From CAVZLD01 sp963776055 (GTDB lineage: Bacteria > Planctomycetota > Planctomycetia > Pirellulales > Pirellulaceae), in contig CAVZLD010000004.1 of NCBI GenBank assembly GCA_963776055.1, positions 372,001 through 436,000 of the forward strand: a DNA stretch of 64,000 bases, written 5' to 3'. The translations under genes and the position numbers were made by a program. Below are positions 29,686-38,841 of the stretch, piece after piece. The notes below the pieces were generated by a model, which worked only from the letters and a program-made list of their open reading frames with translations, made no database searches and was not told the origin of the DNA. Every line of letters begins with the position of its first letter. Positions within the stretch are counted from its first letter, which is position 1.

Positions 29686-30966
29686 ATGGGGTATTTCGGT
29701 TCCGACCCGGATCCGGTGTTCGACGGTCGGGTGTTCCCAGAGCTGGGACATAGCCGCGACGAGGTGATGGAACTGCTCGCGAAATTCGAGGAACAGGATG
29801 TGACCGACGTTTACGCCCACAATACGATTCAGTCCACGACACTGATGGGGCACCTCGAAGCTACGGAGCTGGCCAAGGATGCTAACCGGATGTTTCTGCG
29901 GCGCAATATGCTGTACTCGTCGCTGATGCCCGGTACAGCGCGGATTGCGGCCGAGGTCAAACAGATGGTCAAGGAGATGCTCGGCTTCCCAACGGAGGCC
30001 AGGGTGCGGCTGACCTCAGGAGGATCCGAGAGCTTATACTGTGCCATCAACGCCGCGCGGCAGTGGGCGCAGAAGGAGCGGCGTATCACCGATCCGGAGA
30101 TTGTCGTGCCGTATTCGATCCACGCGGCATTCTCGAAGTGGTGTCACTATACCGGAATCCGGCTGAAGCGGATCCAACTCGGCGAGGACTTGCGAGCGGA
30201 CGTGGCGACAATGGCGCAGGCGCTGACAGCGAACACGATCCTGATCGCGGGATCTGCGCCTTGTTGGCCTTACGGACTGTTCGACGACCTCGAGGCGCTC
30301 GGCAAGTTAGCCGAGGAGCATGACCTCTGGATGCACGTTGATGGCTGCCTCGGCGGATTCCAGTCGCCGTTTGCGGCCAAACTCGGACATCCACTCCCCT
30401 CCTGGGACTTCAACATCCCCGGTGTCCGCTCCATCTCGGCCGACTTGCACAAGCACGCCTACAGCGCTAAGCCGCTATCGTCGATCACGTTCCGCAGCGC
30501 CGAGTGGGAACAGTGGCACGAGGTCTCGCCGAGCGACTGGCCCGATGGTCCGTATACCAGCGAGTCGATCACCGGCTCCACTTCCGCGGGACCGATCGCC
30601 TCTGCCTGGGCCGTGATGAAATTCCTCGGCGAGCAAGGATACCTCGAGTTGGCCCGGCGGTCGCTGGAAGTGAGGCAACGTTACATCGACGTGATTGGCG
30701 AAATCGACGGTGTCGAGGTTTTCCCCTCCGACCTGAGCGTGATGACTATCCGCACCGAGCCAGGGCTCGACCTGTTTGCAGTGCTCGGCGGGCTGTTCGA
30801 ACGGCAGTCCTACTGCTTGCCATGTTTCCAGCCGCCGGCGCTCAAGATCATGCTCGATCCGGTCACGGATGAGGTCGTCGACACCTTCGCCCGCGACTTG
30901 GCAGAGGTCATCCCCTTGGTCCGCTCAGGTGCCATCACGATTGCTGCGATCGAGCCTTGGTTGTGA
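29686..30966 (+). CDS. Group II PLP-dependent decarboxylase / sphingosine-1-phosphate lyase-like enzyme
   Basis: 426 residues, intact. Fold-type I PLP enzyme: TSGGSESLYCAI binds the cofactor phosphate, LWMHVDGCLGGF contains the conserved Asp for the pyridine nitrogen, and SADLHKHAYSAKP carries the Schiff-base Lys (S1P lyases have DxHKYGYAPKG). The overall pattern is closer to S1P lyase than to glutamate decarboxylase, so it may cleave a long-chain phospho-base or a related amino-alcohol phosphate. This is inference. Start ATG 29686 with GAGAGGGAG upstream. An SCP2-like gene follows after 16 bases, so they form an operon. Confidence 0.8.
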   Translation: MGYFGSDPDPVFDGRVFPELGHSRDEVMELLAKFEEQDVTDVYAHNTIQSTTLMGHLEATELAKDANRMFLRRNMLYSSLMPGTARIAAEVKQMVKEMLGFPTEARVRLTSGGSESLYCAINAARQWAQKERRITDPEIVVPYSIHAAFSKWCHYTGIRLKRIQLGEDLRADVATMAQALTANTILIAGSAPCWPYGLFDDLEALGKLAEEHDLWMHVDGCLGGFQSPFAAKLGHPLPSWDFNIPGVRSISADLHKHAYSAKPLSSITFRSAEWEQWHEVSPSDWPDGPYTSESITGSTSAGPIASAWAVMKFLGEQGYLELARRSLEVRQRYIDVIGEIDGVEVFPSDLSVMTIRTEPGLDLFAVLGGLFERQSYCLPCFQPPALKIMLDPVTDEVVDTFARDLAEVIPLVRSGAITIAAIEPWL

Positions 30967-30982
30967 GCGTGGAGGCAGTTTT

Positions 30983-31330
30983 ATGAAACTCACACTGGTC
31001 CTTTTCGCGCTGGGACTGAAGCTGCGGTGGAGCGCACGCTTCGATGCTGCTTTCCGCAAGCAGCTACTCGATGTCGACAAGCTGATCGCAATCCGCACTC
31101 GGGATGGCACCCGAGCTCGAAGCTACCACTTCCGCGACGGTCGGGTGGCGGTGAACGCCGGGGCGCATCCTGAGGCTCACGTCGCGCTGATTTGGAACGA
31201 CGTCTCCGTCGCGGTTTCGGCCATGCTTTCTCGCGACGAACGGGCCCTGTTCTCGGCCATCGGTCGGGGGGACCTAGAAATCGCGGGTAACCTGCAGGAC
31301 GCCCTGTGGTTCAGCGATCTTGTGGGCTAA
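30983..31330 (+). CDS. SCP2-like sterol/lipid-binding protein
   Basis: 115 residues, start ATG 30983 with GGAGG 7 bases upstream. N-terminal hydrophobic helix (TLVLFALGLKLRW), then the pattern of SCP2 domains: strand pair around IAIRTRDGTRARSYHF, GRVAVNAGAHPEAHVALIW, a helix SVAVSAMLSRDERAL, and the closing GDLEIAGNLQDALWF. SCP2 proteins carry lipids or CoA esters in a hydrophobic tunnel. Being 16 bases after the PLP enzyme, it may present a lipid substrate to it (inference). Confidence 0.7.
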   Translation: MKLTLVLFALGLKLRWSARFDAAFRKQLLDVDKLIAIRTRDGTRARSYHFRDGRVAVNAGAHPEAHVALIWNDVSVAVSAMLSRDERALFSAIGRGDLEIAGNLQDALWFSDLVG

Positions 31331-31655
31331 CGGTCACAGCGACCGCCTACAATTCGACGGGAATCGAACTGACCGAGGATGGGCAAACTTCCGCACTTCA
31401 CGCGAATGTCAAACTGCGGTCGGCGCCTACGACGCGGTACGACACGCGATTTGACAAAGCCATTCCGGCACCTCGACGGACGCAGTCTCCCAGAAAACGC
31501 ATGGACGAGGCGGGATACGTCCTTTCGCGACCGCTTTCCGAATTGAGCCGCTCACCCGACAGAGGCACACGGCGATCAATGTTTGGTGGCTGGGCGGCGG
31601 TGGATAGAATGGAGCCGTCGGCGTGCTGCGGCAAACAACCACTGGCTACCAAACG
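31331..31655. other. Intergenic, nothing recognised
   Basis: No gene-like frame, promoter or hairpin with U-tract that I can support. Confidence 0.4.
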
Positions 31656-31979
31656 ATGAAATCTGGAATCAGACTGCTGGATGAGACAGAGGGCACTGGA
31701 CAACCTGCTGTCAAAGGTGACATCGTCGAGTTCGAGTCGCAGGCTTACCTTAGTCGCGGTGAGTTGGCGCAAAACCGGCTCGTCATGTCAATTTGTCTCG
31801 GGAAACGTCAGGTCATTGCAGGAGTCGAGTACAGCTTGACCGGGATGAAGCCTGGAGGATACCGCAAGGTCAAGATCAGCCCACAGCTCGCATATCGAGA
31901 TGTGGGCGTTCCCGACAAGGTGCCTCCCAATGCCGTGATGATCTATGAACTGTGGATGACGAAGGTCACGACGCCATAG
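31656..31979 (+). CDS. FKBP-type peptidyl-prolyl isomerase
   Basis: 107 residues from the ATG at 31656. FKBP pattern: GDIVEFESQAYLSRGELAQN, then LGKRQVIAGVEYSLTGMKPG (family VIxGxExALxGMKxGG), YRKVKISPQLAYRDVGVPDK (RxxxIPPxLAYG) and the final strand PNAVMIYELWMTKV. No signal peptide, so probably cytoplasmic. FKBPs catalyse prolyl cis-trans isomerisation. No strong ribosome binding site precedes the start. Confidence 0.85.
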   Translation: MKSGIRLLDETEGTGQPAVKGDIVEFESQAYLSRGELAQNRLVMSICLGKRQVIAGVEYSLTGMKPGGYRKVKISPQLAYRDVGVPDKVPPNAVMIYELWMTKVTTP

Positions 31980-32316
31980 CGTTGGTTGTACACGAGGACG
32001 CTGGTTCTGGCGAAGCCTGCCGGTCCGTTCGAACAACTCAACGAATAGCGGGACGTTCGCCGCTCCAGTAGATCAAGCAAGTTCTTAACGGCGAATCACG
32101 ATTGTTCGGGCATTTGCCACTCCAGCGCGCGAAACATAGTACTTGAATTGACCGCGACAACCGGGCTCGTCGGGCGGCGGCTGGGCTGAGCGAGTGTGAG
32201 TCTCGACCAAGGACAAGCGGGGTGTCATGCTCTGCTATTTGACCCCCCCACTCTGGCGGCGCCGGCCAAAGCGAGCAGCGCCGTCGTCGAGAGATGTTGC
32301 GGATCGCGGGAGACCT
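31980..32316. other. Convergent intergenic region, nothing recognised
   Basis: Lies between the ends of the FKBP and HEAT genes. No clear terminator hairpin. Confidence 0.4.
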
Positions 32317-32814
32317 TCACAACGCTCTGAGGGCGGAGTATGCCGCACTCGGCACGGCCACTTCAGGCTCCAACGCGTCGAGCGCTTCCAGCACGGGTTT
32401 CACAACCGGGCCGTCTGCGGTACAGGCCAAATCATGGCACAAGTGATGGGCTCCCTCCCGGAGTCGATCGGAGTCGCTATGTTCGATGAGTGCCGCGAGC
32501 AAGGGACGCAGTCCTTCACGCCCGAGCGCGATCAACGCAACAGCCGCCAACCAGCGAACGTCGGCGTCCTTGTCTTCCAACGCCCCCACGAGTGCCGTGG
32601 CTGCAATCGGGTTCGCAATTTCCCCTAAACCCTTGGCTGCTTCCCAGCGGACTTGCCTTCGTGGATCCGACAGGCACTTGATCAGCTCAGGCACGGCCGG
32701 ACCTGCAATCGAGACCAACTGTTCGCGAGCAGACTGCCGTTCGACTCCGTCTTGCGATTGCAAGCGGAGAACAAGTTCAGAAACGCCTTGCGAAGAATGA
32801 TCCGTATTTCCCAT
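32317..32814 (-). CDS. HEAT-repeat protein
   Basis: 165 residues of paired helices. Repeat units are visible at GPAVPELIKCLSDPRRQVRW (about 38-57), IAATALVGALEDKDADVRWL (about 70-89), and a third, less regular one (GLRPLLAALIEHSDSDRLRE). This resembles PBS-lyase/HEAT scaffolds. The C-terminus is Ala/Leu-rich. Such repeats mediate protein-protein contacts; no partner can be named. Start MGNTDHSSQG at 32814 with a purine-rich stretch upstream. It neighbours the truncated genes at 32.85-33.9 kb. Confidence 0.75.
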   Translation of the reverse strand: MGNTDHSSQGVSELVLRLQSQDGVERQSAREQLVSIAGPAVPELIKCLSDPRRQVRWEAAKGLGEIANPIAATALVGALEDKDADVRWLAAVALIALGREGLRPLLAALIEHSDSDRLREGAHHLCHDLACTADGPVVKPVLEALDALEPEVAVPSAAYSALRAL

Positions 32815-32842
32815 TTCTTGACTTCTTTCTTTGGAACGGATG

Positions 32843-32960
32843 TCACGCGTACGCGGTGCTCGAAGTTGTCGACAATGCTTCCTCGAGCCACCGGTGGGCT
32901 TCGTCGACTTTGCTGTGATCGAAGTAGCGAATCGCGACCGTCGTAAACGGACGGCAAAAC
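32843..32960 (-). pseudogene. C-terminal fragment of a SpoIIAA/STAS-like protein
   Basis: About 38 codons ending in IRYFDHSKVDEAHRWLEEA and a stop, resembling the last strand and helix of small SpoIIAA-like (STAS/SEC14) proteins. The rest of the gene is absent: at about 32960-33000 the sequence changes into a P-type ATPase fragment on the opposite strand. Confidence 0.4.
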
Positions 32961-33890
32961 GTGGCCATCCACTTTTCCCAGGTTCTGTCTCCTACCATCG
33001 CTATCGAACAGGCAGAGGGATTCGCGCAGGTCTATCCGGAACATAAGTACCACATCGTTGACGTGCTTCAGCAGCGAGGCCACATCGTAGGAATGACCGG
33101 CGACGGAGTCAACGACGCGCCCGCTCTCAAGAAAGCGGACGTGGGCATTGCCGTCTCCGGTGCGACCGATGCCGCACGTGCTGCCGCGGACATTGTGCTG
33201 CTCAATCCGGGCCTGTCGGTGATCATCAACGCAATTGAGGAAAGTCGCAAGATTTTCCAGCGAATGAGCAACTACGCCTTGTACCGAATTGCGGAGACCA
33301 TCCGCGTATTGCTTTTCATGACGCTCTCCATCCTGGTATTCAACTTTTACCCGGTCACGGCGGTGATGATCGTGCTCCTGGCACTATTGAACGACGGTGC
33401 GATTCTCTCGATCGCTTACGACCGCGTCCAATATTCCGACCAGCCGGAAACCTGGAACATGCGAGAGGTCTTAGGGCTTGCCACGATCCTGGGTGTCGTA
33501 GGCGTGATTGCATCGTTCGGGCTATTCTACTTGGGCGAGCGCGTGTTCGGATTGAACCGCGATGTAATTCAGACCTTGATGTACCTCAAGCTCTCTGTCG
33601 CAGGCCATTTGACCGTGTTTGTGGCTCGTACTCGCAAACCGTTCTGGTCGATCCTTCCTGCTCCCATTTTGTTCTGGGCAGTGGTCGGCACCCAGTCCAT
33701 CGCCACGCTCATTGCTGTCTATGGGATTGGGCTGATGACGCCGATCGGTTGGAGCTGGGCGGCACTCGTATGAAGTTATTGTCTGGTGTGGTTCTTGCTG
33801 GCCGATGCCACGAAAGTGATGGCGAATCGAGTCTTTGGCCGATCGGATCTAGGCGTGCTCCCGCAAAAAAAGTCTCTCAAATGCCACAAC
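32961..33890 (+). pseudogene. Plasma-membrane H+-ATPase-type P-type ATPase, C-terminal fragment
   Basis: The readable ATPase sequence starts at IEQAEGFAQVYPEHKYHIVD and goes through the hinge motif GMTGDGVNDAPALKKADVGI and SGATDAARAAADIVLL, followed by membrane helices (ALYRIAETIRVLLFMTLSIL). This is the P3A proton-pump pattern. All upstream parts (actuator, DKTGT phosphorylation site, nucleotide domain) are missing. Near 33773 a shift leads to VWFLLADATKVMANRVFGR. So it is truncated at the 5' end and frameshifted near the 3' end. Confidence 0.8.
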
Positions 33891-34105
33891 GTTGTAGACC
33901 ACAAACTTCGGCAGCCAGTGCCAGCGAGCGTCGGCCACGAGCATGTTGATATAAAAAAGAACTGGGAGGCGTACAATGTAGAGCCAATACGGCGAGTCAG
34001 CAATGTACCGCTACCAAGCCTTTCGCAACAAACGGGTGATAGGGCTTCTTCACAGAATGGATCCTTGAGGGTGGCGAAATATTCCCGCTTCTTGTTTTTC
34101 GCACG
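33891..34105. other. Spacer, nothing recognised
   Basis: A minus-strand stretch near 33850-33990 reads SQFFF, then NMLVADARWHWLPKFVVYNV in another frame; it may be the end of a decayed membrane protein gene, but I cannot name it. Confidence 0.3.
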
Positions 34106-34597
34106 TTGCGCGGAGGTCGATCGTTCTCTCGTACACGAGGACTCGGACGCGAGGAAAGATTGAAATCACAGCCGCGCCCGTCATTTGTAAACGTCGCCGT
34201 GAAAGTGCAACGCTCCCATCACCGAACTGATCCCCAGTTGATGGAAGCCCGTGAGGAATGCCAGATCATGCGGATGAAGGATCAGCTGGCGAAGCTCGAT
34301 CTGTTGATTTTCGGCGAGTTAGGCTGCGTTCCGGCCAGGAAGCTCGGAAGCGCGCTTCTGTTCGATGTGATCTCGGCCGCCTACGAGAGGACCAGCGTCA
34401 TCGTCACCGCCAATCTGCTCCTTGAACAATGGACCGGAGTGCTCGGTGGTCAGCGGCTGACCGGAGCCGTGCTCGACCGCCTGACGCAGATCTGCCACAT
34501 CCTCGAAGCGACCGGCGAGAGCTACCGACTCAAGGACGCGCGACGACGGTCCTCCCAACGCAAGAAGCCGTCGGCAAGCCACGATCCGTCGAAGTAA
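34106..34597 (+). pseudogene. istB: IS21-family helper ATPase (IstB) fragment
   Basis: From about 34240 the frame reads MEAREECQIMRMKDQLAKLD, LLIFGELGCVPARK and SALLFDVISAAYERTSVIVT, then GQRLTGAVLDRLTQICHILE and a basic tail. This is the C-terminal half of IstB; the Walker B region is LLIFGELG where LLILDELG is expected, so the catalytic Asp is replaced by Gly. The N-terminal Walker A part and the istA transposase are missing. Dead IS remnant. Confidence 0.75.
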
Positions 34598-34641
34598 GGC
34601 AAGCCGCAACATCATTCCTCCCCCATCGCGGCGGAGGACTC

Positions 34642-34674
34642 ACTTTCAACCAACTTTCAACCAACTTTCAATCC
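34642..34674 (+). repeat. Three tandem copies of an 11-bp unit
   Basis: ACTTTCAACCA occurs twice in tandem and a third copy differs at the end (ACTTTCAATCC). It lies between the istB and ISL3 fragments. Confidence 0.7.
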
Positions 34675-34719
34675 AATTACAATAGGTTCGTTTCACACTG
34701 ATCGCTGCACTTTCAGACC

Positions 34720-35085
34720 GTTCAACGCTGCACTTCTTCTCCGGCGTTTACATCTCCTCGAGAGGATTTCCAACGCTTCTGGGAATACCAACGCCCTGGC
34801 CGGGCGGCCGTCTTTCTGGATCGATAGTGCACGCGAACGATGGAAAGCAAGATCGGTCCTATGAAAAAGGTTGCCCGATCGCTTCGGGAACATTGCGAGT
34901 TGATTCTCAACTGGTCCCGTGCCAAAGGTGTGATTTCCGCCGGAATCGTCGAGGGATTCAACAATAAAGTCAAACTGATCATGAAAAAGTCGTACGGCTT
35001 TCGCCCTGTCGCAGCAATCGAAATTGCCTTGTATCACAACCTCGGCAGTCTTCCGGAACCAGAATTCACCCACGGTTTCTGCTGA
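34720..35085 (+). pseudogene. ISL3-family transposase, C-terminal fragment
   Basis: Reads REDFQRFWEYQRPGRAAVFL, DR, then an in-frame TAG (Trp expected), then RTMESKIGPMKKVARSLREH, GVISAGIVEGFNNKVKLIMK, KSYGFRP and ALYHNLGSLPEPEFTHGFC. This is the conserved end of ISL3 transposases (VVEGxNxKxKxxxRxxYGF, with the catalytic Glu). The N-terminal and central parts are absent. Confidence 0.8.
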
Positions 35086-35149
35086 CGAGGCATTTTGTTG
35101 AGGCACCCCACAATCACCCATCATCTTTCAAAACTCCACGGAATTCAAA

Positions 35150-36247
35150 ATGAAAGACTCGTCTCCAATGATCGCTGCACTGACTATGTTTACCGTTGCT
35201 GTTCTTTTCACATCATGGCCTGCAGTCGCTCAATCACCCCCTTCAAAGTCGGCTACTACCTGGCAGGATCTGGGATTCAATCAATTGCCCGAGGGGTTTT
35301 CCACCGACGAGATTCCCCTGTTTGAAGGACTCAACGAAGCTCGTGGCACTTGGTCATTTGAGGGGGAAACTACCGATGGCAAAGCCGGGACACGCGTGAA
35401 AGGAAGCCTGCAGATCAGGGGCAACCCCAAGAGCGGCATGCTTCCGACCTGGCAAATGGTCTGGGGCTGGCCCGCTGATGATCCTGGGCACTCGATCATT
35501 CACATCATCGGAGTAGGGCCCCGCAAAGACGGGTTTGATCTGATGCTGACGCGAGTCGGACCGGTGAAAACTTCCGGAGCGGACAAAGCCACACCCGGAA
35601 TTCTGCCCACCATCTTTAAGGGAACATGGAATCTGGAGAACAGAACGATCACCTGGACCGAAACAGACTTGCCCGCCAGATTGCGCGGCCAGTCTGCGGA
35701 GAAGGATTCCTCGAAACCAAAGCAAACATTCGAAATGGTCGTCGCTGCCGACGGAAAGGTCGTGATTCAGAACAGCAAACACACGCCTCAAGGCCAAATG
35801 GCAAGCGGCCAAGCGATCGTCCGCACGGGCAAGGCGCCCGCGGAACCTGTCACTCTTACCGGCAAGCACAGCTTCAAGACGGTGGCGGAGATAGCCGATC
35901 GCCGGATCAAACCCTGTCTTCCACCGCAAGCGACAGAAATCTCCCTGCTGAGTGAGCGTGGTGGTCACTACGCACGATACAAGGTTGCGGAAGCGGATTT
36001 CATGAAGTTTCTGAATCAGCTTTGGGAAGCCGAAAAAGACAGCTCCGCTCACAAACGCGAGAACATGTCAGGCGAAGGCGAGCCTTCCAATCGGGAAGCA
36101 ATGGCCCGACGTTTCAAGATGGCCGGATGGGAACCTCTCGACAACGCGATCACGTACTACAGCCCGTCAAAGCCAAGTGGTGCCATGACGACCTACTACT
36201 ATGACCGGGAAGCCGGAATCGCATATCACGACACGGGCTATTGGTAG
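35150..36247 (+). CDS. Secreted protein of unknown function
   Basis: 365 residues, intact. N-terminal signal peptide (MFTVAVLFTSWPAVAQS). The middle part (about 65-240) is a beta-rich domain with lipocalin/DUF1579-like features: ARGTWSFEGETTDGKAGTR, PTWQMVWGWPADDP and GTWNLENRTITWTETDLPAR. A C-terminal part of about 120 residues ends in YYYDREAGIAYHDTGYW. I recall no named family. It is flanked by an IS remnant upstream and faces the outer-membrane genes. Confidence 0.65.
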   Translation: MKDSSPMIAALTMFTVAVLFTSWPAVAQSPPSKSATTWQDLGFNQLPEGFSTDEIPLFEGLNEARGTWSFEGETTDGKAGTRVKGSLQIRGNPKSGMLPTWQMVWGWPADDPGHSIIHIIGVGPRKDGFDLMLTRVGPVKTSGADKATPGILPTIFKGTWNLENRTITWTETDLPARLRGQSAEKDSSKPKQTFEMVVAADGKVVIQNSKHTPQGQMASGQAIVRTGKAPAEPVTLTGKHSFKTVAEIADRRIKPCLPPQATEISLLSERGGHYARYKVAEADFMKFLNQLWEAEKDSSAHKRENMSGEGEPSNREAMARRFKMAGWEPLDNAITYYSPSKPSGAMTTYYYDREAGIAYHDTGYW

Positions 36248-36624
36248 TGTCACCCTGCGCGGAACGCAAATGACCGACGAAAAAGGGGACGGGACCAATC
36301 GCGTTCGCGAGCGCATTGCGCGGGACGCTCTCGAAGGGACCGAACCGCGGCCCACCCGAATCCGACACGGTTTCTGGAGCATCCGCATCCGGTGCTGATC
36401 GGTTCGATGCGCGCGATGCCAGACCGCCACCGCATTCTGGTGGGCCAGCGCTCGGCTTGTTCTCGGCAATCCGCCACATCTTGGACTCGCGGAGGCCCAC
36501 CCTACAACTACAAGTCGTGTGCCGAACAGGATTGCCCACGTCCTCGTTTTTTCGCTACCGTGGGATTCAAGTGGGGCGAACCGTTAAGCAACGCAGTATC
36601 GGTCATTCACTGCTGGAGAGATTA
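36248..36624. other. Intergenic region with a GGTGGGCC inverted repeat
   Basis: Lies between convergent genes. It holds the inverted repeat at 36439-36505; no gene is seen. Confidence 0.45.
36439..36505. repeat. Inverted repeat of the GTAGGGTGGGCC type
   Basis: GGTGGGCC at 36439-36446 and GGCCCACC(CTAC) at 36494-36505 are reverse complements. On the minus strand it begins GTAGGGTGGGCC, which I recall as a common dispersed element in planctomycete intergenic DNA. Confidence 0.45.
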
Positions 36625-37617
36625 TTAGCTGCCCGGTACCAGAAGCGAGAGGCTCAGTTTGATGCCCCATTGCGGCGCCGGCCCCTGACGCAGGCCATCG
36701 GGTGTGTAAGCGCCGGTTACGAAGATGTTGTAGTTGTGTTGGCCGATTTTTTGGACCTTGCCCAATCGCAACTGCAAGGGCATGTCGAAGTTACCCGACT
36801 CCGTGTTGAACTGCCAGAGGTCATCGCCCCAACCGGTGTACCAGCCTTCGCCAAGCTGCTTGACGATCAAGGGTTGGAAGAGAAAGGACTTAGTTCCCCT
36901 GCCGTCGAGGGGGAAGTTGTACGTACCGAGAATTCCAAATTGCCAGGTCTGGATCGACGTGTTAATGACTGCAAACGTGGGCGAAAACTTCCAGCTCTGC
37001 TCACCGAGTTCGCGACGCGTGGCGGTCGGGGCCACAAAGCCCGGGCCAATGCCCCACGAACCCCAATCCGTGGGATGGTTCAGAATGCTGATGAAGACCA
37101 GATCGCTGAGCCCAGACTGATTGTCTAGAGGGACTAGAAAATCGGAATCGTTCGGCGGTCCTATCGGAATCGTTCCATCTGGATCGGCCGTCGTGACGAC
37201 AGGCAACGTCGTGCGCGTAATCCAAGTTGGAAAGAAGTTGTGGCCGGTTTCAAAGGGCTTGACCACCTGCAGACTTAGCGTGTGAGCAAACCCGCTGGCT
37301 TCGTAAGTGCTGGGAACAAATGTGTTTTGGAGCTGGTACTGCGTCAGATTGGACGTTGGATTGGTCGCGTCGCCCGCAAGATTGCCGCCGGCGCCTTGGC
37401 CGCCTCCATCTTGACCACGGACAATCATCTCAATTTCACTCGGAGGACAAGATGGGCTATCCCATGACTCGCAGGAGAGCGACCAGTCTGGTGGCGTCTG
37501 CCAAGAGACCAACTGCTGGCCCGAAGTTTCGCCACACGCGAGTACTACCAGAGTCATCGCAATGATCGGATTCGCCGCACATCGACACATCGAATATATC
37601 ATCCGACTCACTTTCAT
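36625..37617 (-). CDS. Outer-membrane beta-barrel-like protein
   Basis: 330 residues with a signal peptide (about 1-33; ANPIIAMTLVVLACGETSG). The rest alternates in the way of a beta-barrel with a C-terminal aromatic strand, and resembles the transporter-type proteins of the phenol-degradation MetA family: THTLSLQVVKPFETGHNFFP-like strands, GIGPGFVAPTATRRELG, FGILGTYNFPLDGRG, QPLIVKQLGEGWYTGWGD. AGGAGG lies 6 bases before the ATG at 37617. It follows the next barrel gene by 18 bases, so they are an operon. Confidence 0.65.
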   Translation of the reverse strand: MKVSRMIYSMCRCAANPIIAMTLVVLACGETSGQQLVSWQTPPDWSLSCESWDSPSCPPSEIEMIVRGQDGGGQGAGGNLAGDATNPTSNLTQYQLQNTFVPSTYEASGFAHTLSLQVVKPFETGHNFFPTWITRTTLPVVTTADPDGTIPIGPPNDSDFLVPLDNQSGLSDLVFISILNHPTDWGSWGIGPGFVAPTATRRELGEQSWKFSPTFAVINTSIQTWQFGILGTYNFPLDGRGTKSFLFQPLIVKQLGEGWYTGWGDDLWQFNTESGNFDMPLQLRLGKVQKIGQHNYNIFVTGAYTPDGLRQGPAPQWGIKLSLSLLVPGS

Positions 37618-37635
37618 AACGCCCCTCCTAGCCTG

Positions 37636-38628
37636 TTAATCAAACAGAAACTCGATGGTGGCTCGCAGTTCCCATTCGGGGTCTTTGGGTTTGCGTGCCA
37701 CGTAATCAAAGGCCTGAAACTGCAGGCCCATTTTTTGACCTCGAATCTCGAACAGCCGTCTCACGCCGCCACCTACGGGTACCGTCCAATCGTCTCCACT
37801 CGGGGCATCCCACGAATAGCTAAGGCCGAGCGGGATGTAGATGAGGTTCCATTTCTCGCTGACTTCGTAAAGGACAAACGGTTTACCAAACAGCTGGTTC
37901 ACCTTTTTCTGGCCCGGGTCCTCTCCAAAGCCCCAGGATTGCCACAGGAAGAAGCCCGTCGTAAGCCGATTCATCTCGGTGCTGAAGTGAACTCCTGGTC
38001 CAGCGGTGTACTGCTCGCTTCCCAAAATCGGGTTGGAGGCGGTTGGGAACGTCAAGACGGGTCCCACACCCAAGTGTGTCTTCCGTTCGTGCGCACCCGG
38101 CAACGAGAAGAAGAACCCCGAGAGAATGTCACCAAAGCCGTTGCCCCGTACACCGATTGTTGTCGGCAAGTCCCCTGGATTGGTCGGCCCCAGCCGAATC
38201 GTCGAGGGCAGGTCTGCCACGTTCAAGACAGTTCGATTCTCCATCTCGAGGAAACCGAGGTCTGTATGGCTCGCGAATTCGAACTCGTTGTACGTGGCTG
38301 ACTGATCGCCCAGATAGGAGAAGGTCGGATAGATATTGAATTCCGTCAGTCGGAAACGTGACGCGTGTCTTCGACCGTCGTTGCAATCGCAGCAACCGCC
38401 TGATACGATTCCATCACAGCCAAGTTCGACGCATGAATGCCCACAGCCGTCAGTCGTTCCGTTGACGGACGAAACCATCCACGCTGTCGGGTCCGAGTTC
38501 AAGGCACTGGACTCAGCCGCTGGCATGCCTGGAAAGCGAGCCTGCGCACAGGCCGATCCACCAAGCATGAGGTTGCCCCATATTGCGACAACCAGCAGGA
38601 CGGAACCGCTACGGCTTTGCATCTCCAT
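37636..38628 (-). CDS. Outer-membrane beta-barrel-like protein
   Basis: 330 residues from the ATG at 38628, chosen because GGGAGG lies 7 bases upstream; an earlier Met (38646) has none. Signal peptide (SVLLVVAIWGNLMLGGSACA), a Cys-rich stretch (TTDGCGHSCVELGCDGIVSG, then CCDC) and a barrel part with GVGPVLTFPTASNPILGSEQ and a final WELRATIEFLF strand. It is the first gene of a two-gene operon and paralogous in plan to its neighbour, suggesting a pair of porin-like transporters for a small hydrophobic solute. The substrate is unknown. Confidence 0.65.
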   Translation of the reverse strand: MEMQSRSGSVLLVVAIWGNLMLGGSACAQARFPGMPAAESSALNSDPTAWMVSSVNGTTDGCGHSCVELGCDGIVSGGCCDCNDGRRHASRFRLTEFNIYPTFSYLGDQSATYNEFEFASHTDLGFLEMENRTVLNVADLPSTIRLGPTNPGDLPTTIGVRGNGFGDILSGFFFSLPGAHERKTHLGVGPVLTFPTASNPILGSEQYTAGPGVHFSTEMNRLTTGFFLWQSWGFGEDPGQKKVNQLFGKPFVLYEVSEKWNLIYIPLGLSYSWDAPSGDDWTVPVGGGVRRLFEIRGQKMGLQFQAFDYVARKPKDPEWELRATIEFLFD

Positions 38629-38710
38629 GACTTCACCTCCCGGCATTCGAAGATTCGCGACTGTCGGTCCTATCGTCCGTCACACCTTAGGCGATCCACC
38701 GATTCAGCAG

Positions 38711-38731
38711 ACGCTGTGCTGGTAACAGCGT
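38711..38731. promoter_or_regulatory. Short inverted repeat in the barrel/kinase divergent region
   Basis: ACGCTGT (38711-38717) and ACAGCGT (38725-38731) form a perfect 7-bp inverted repeat with a 7-base gap. It is placed between two divergent units, where an operator could sit. No further support. Confidence 0.3.
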
Positions 38732-38841
38732 GTCTTGCTCGACTAAACTGAATACTCTGCACATCTTGTCATAGGGATCGGCAAGGAACGCGTTGTCTGC
38801 CGAAAAGTCGCAGAATCCTGCGGCGACACTGGAACCCAGCT

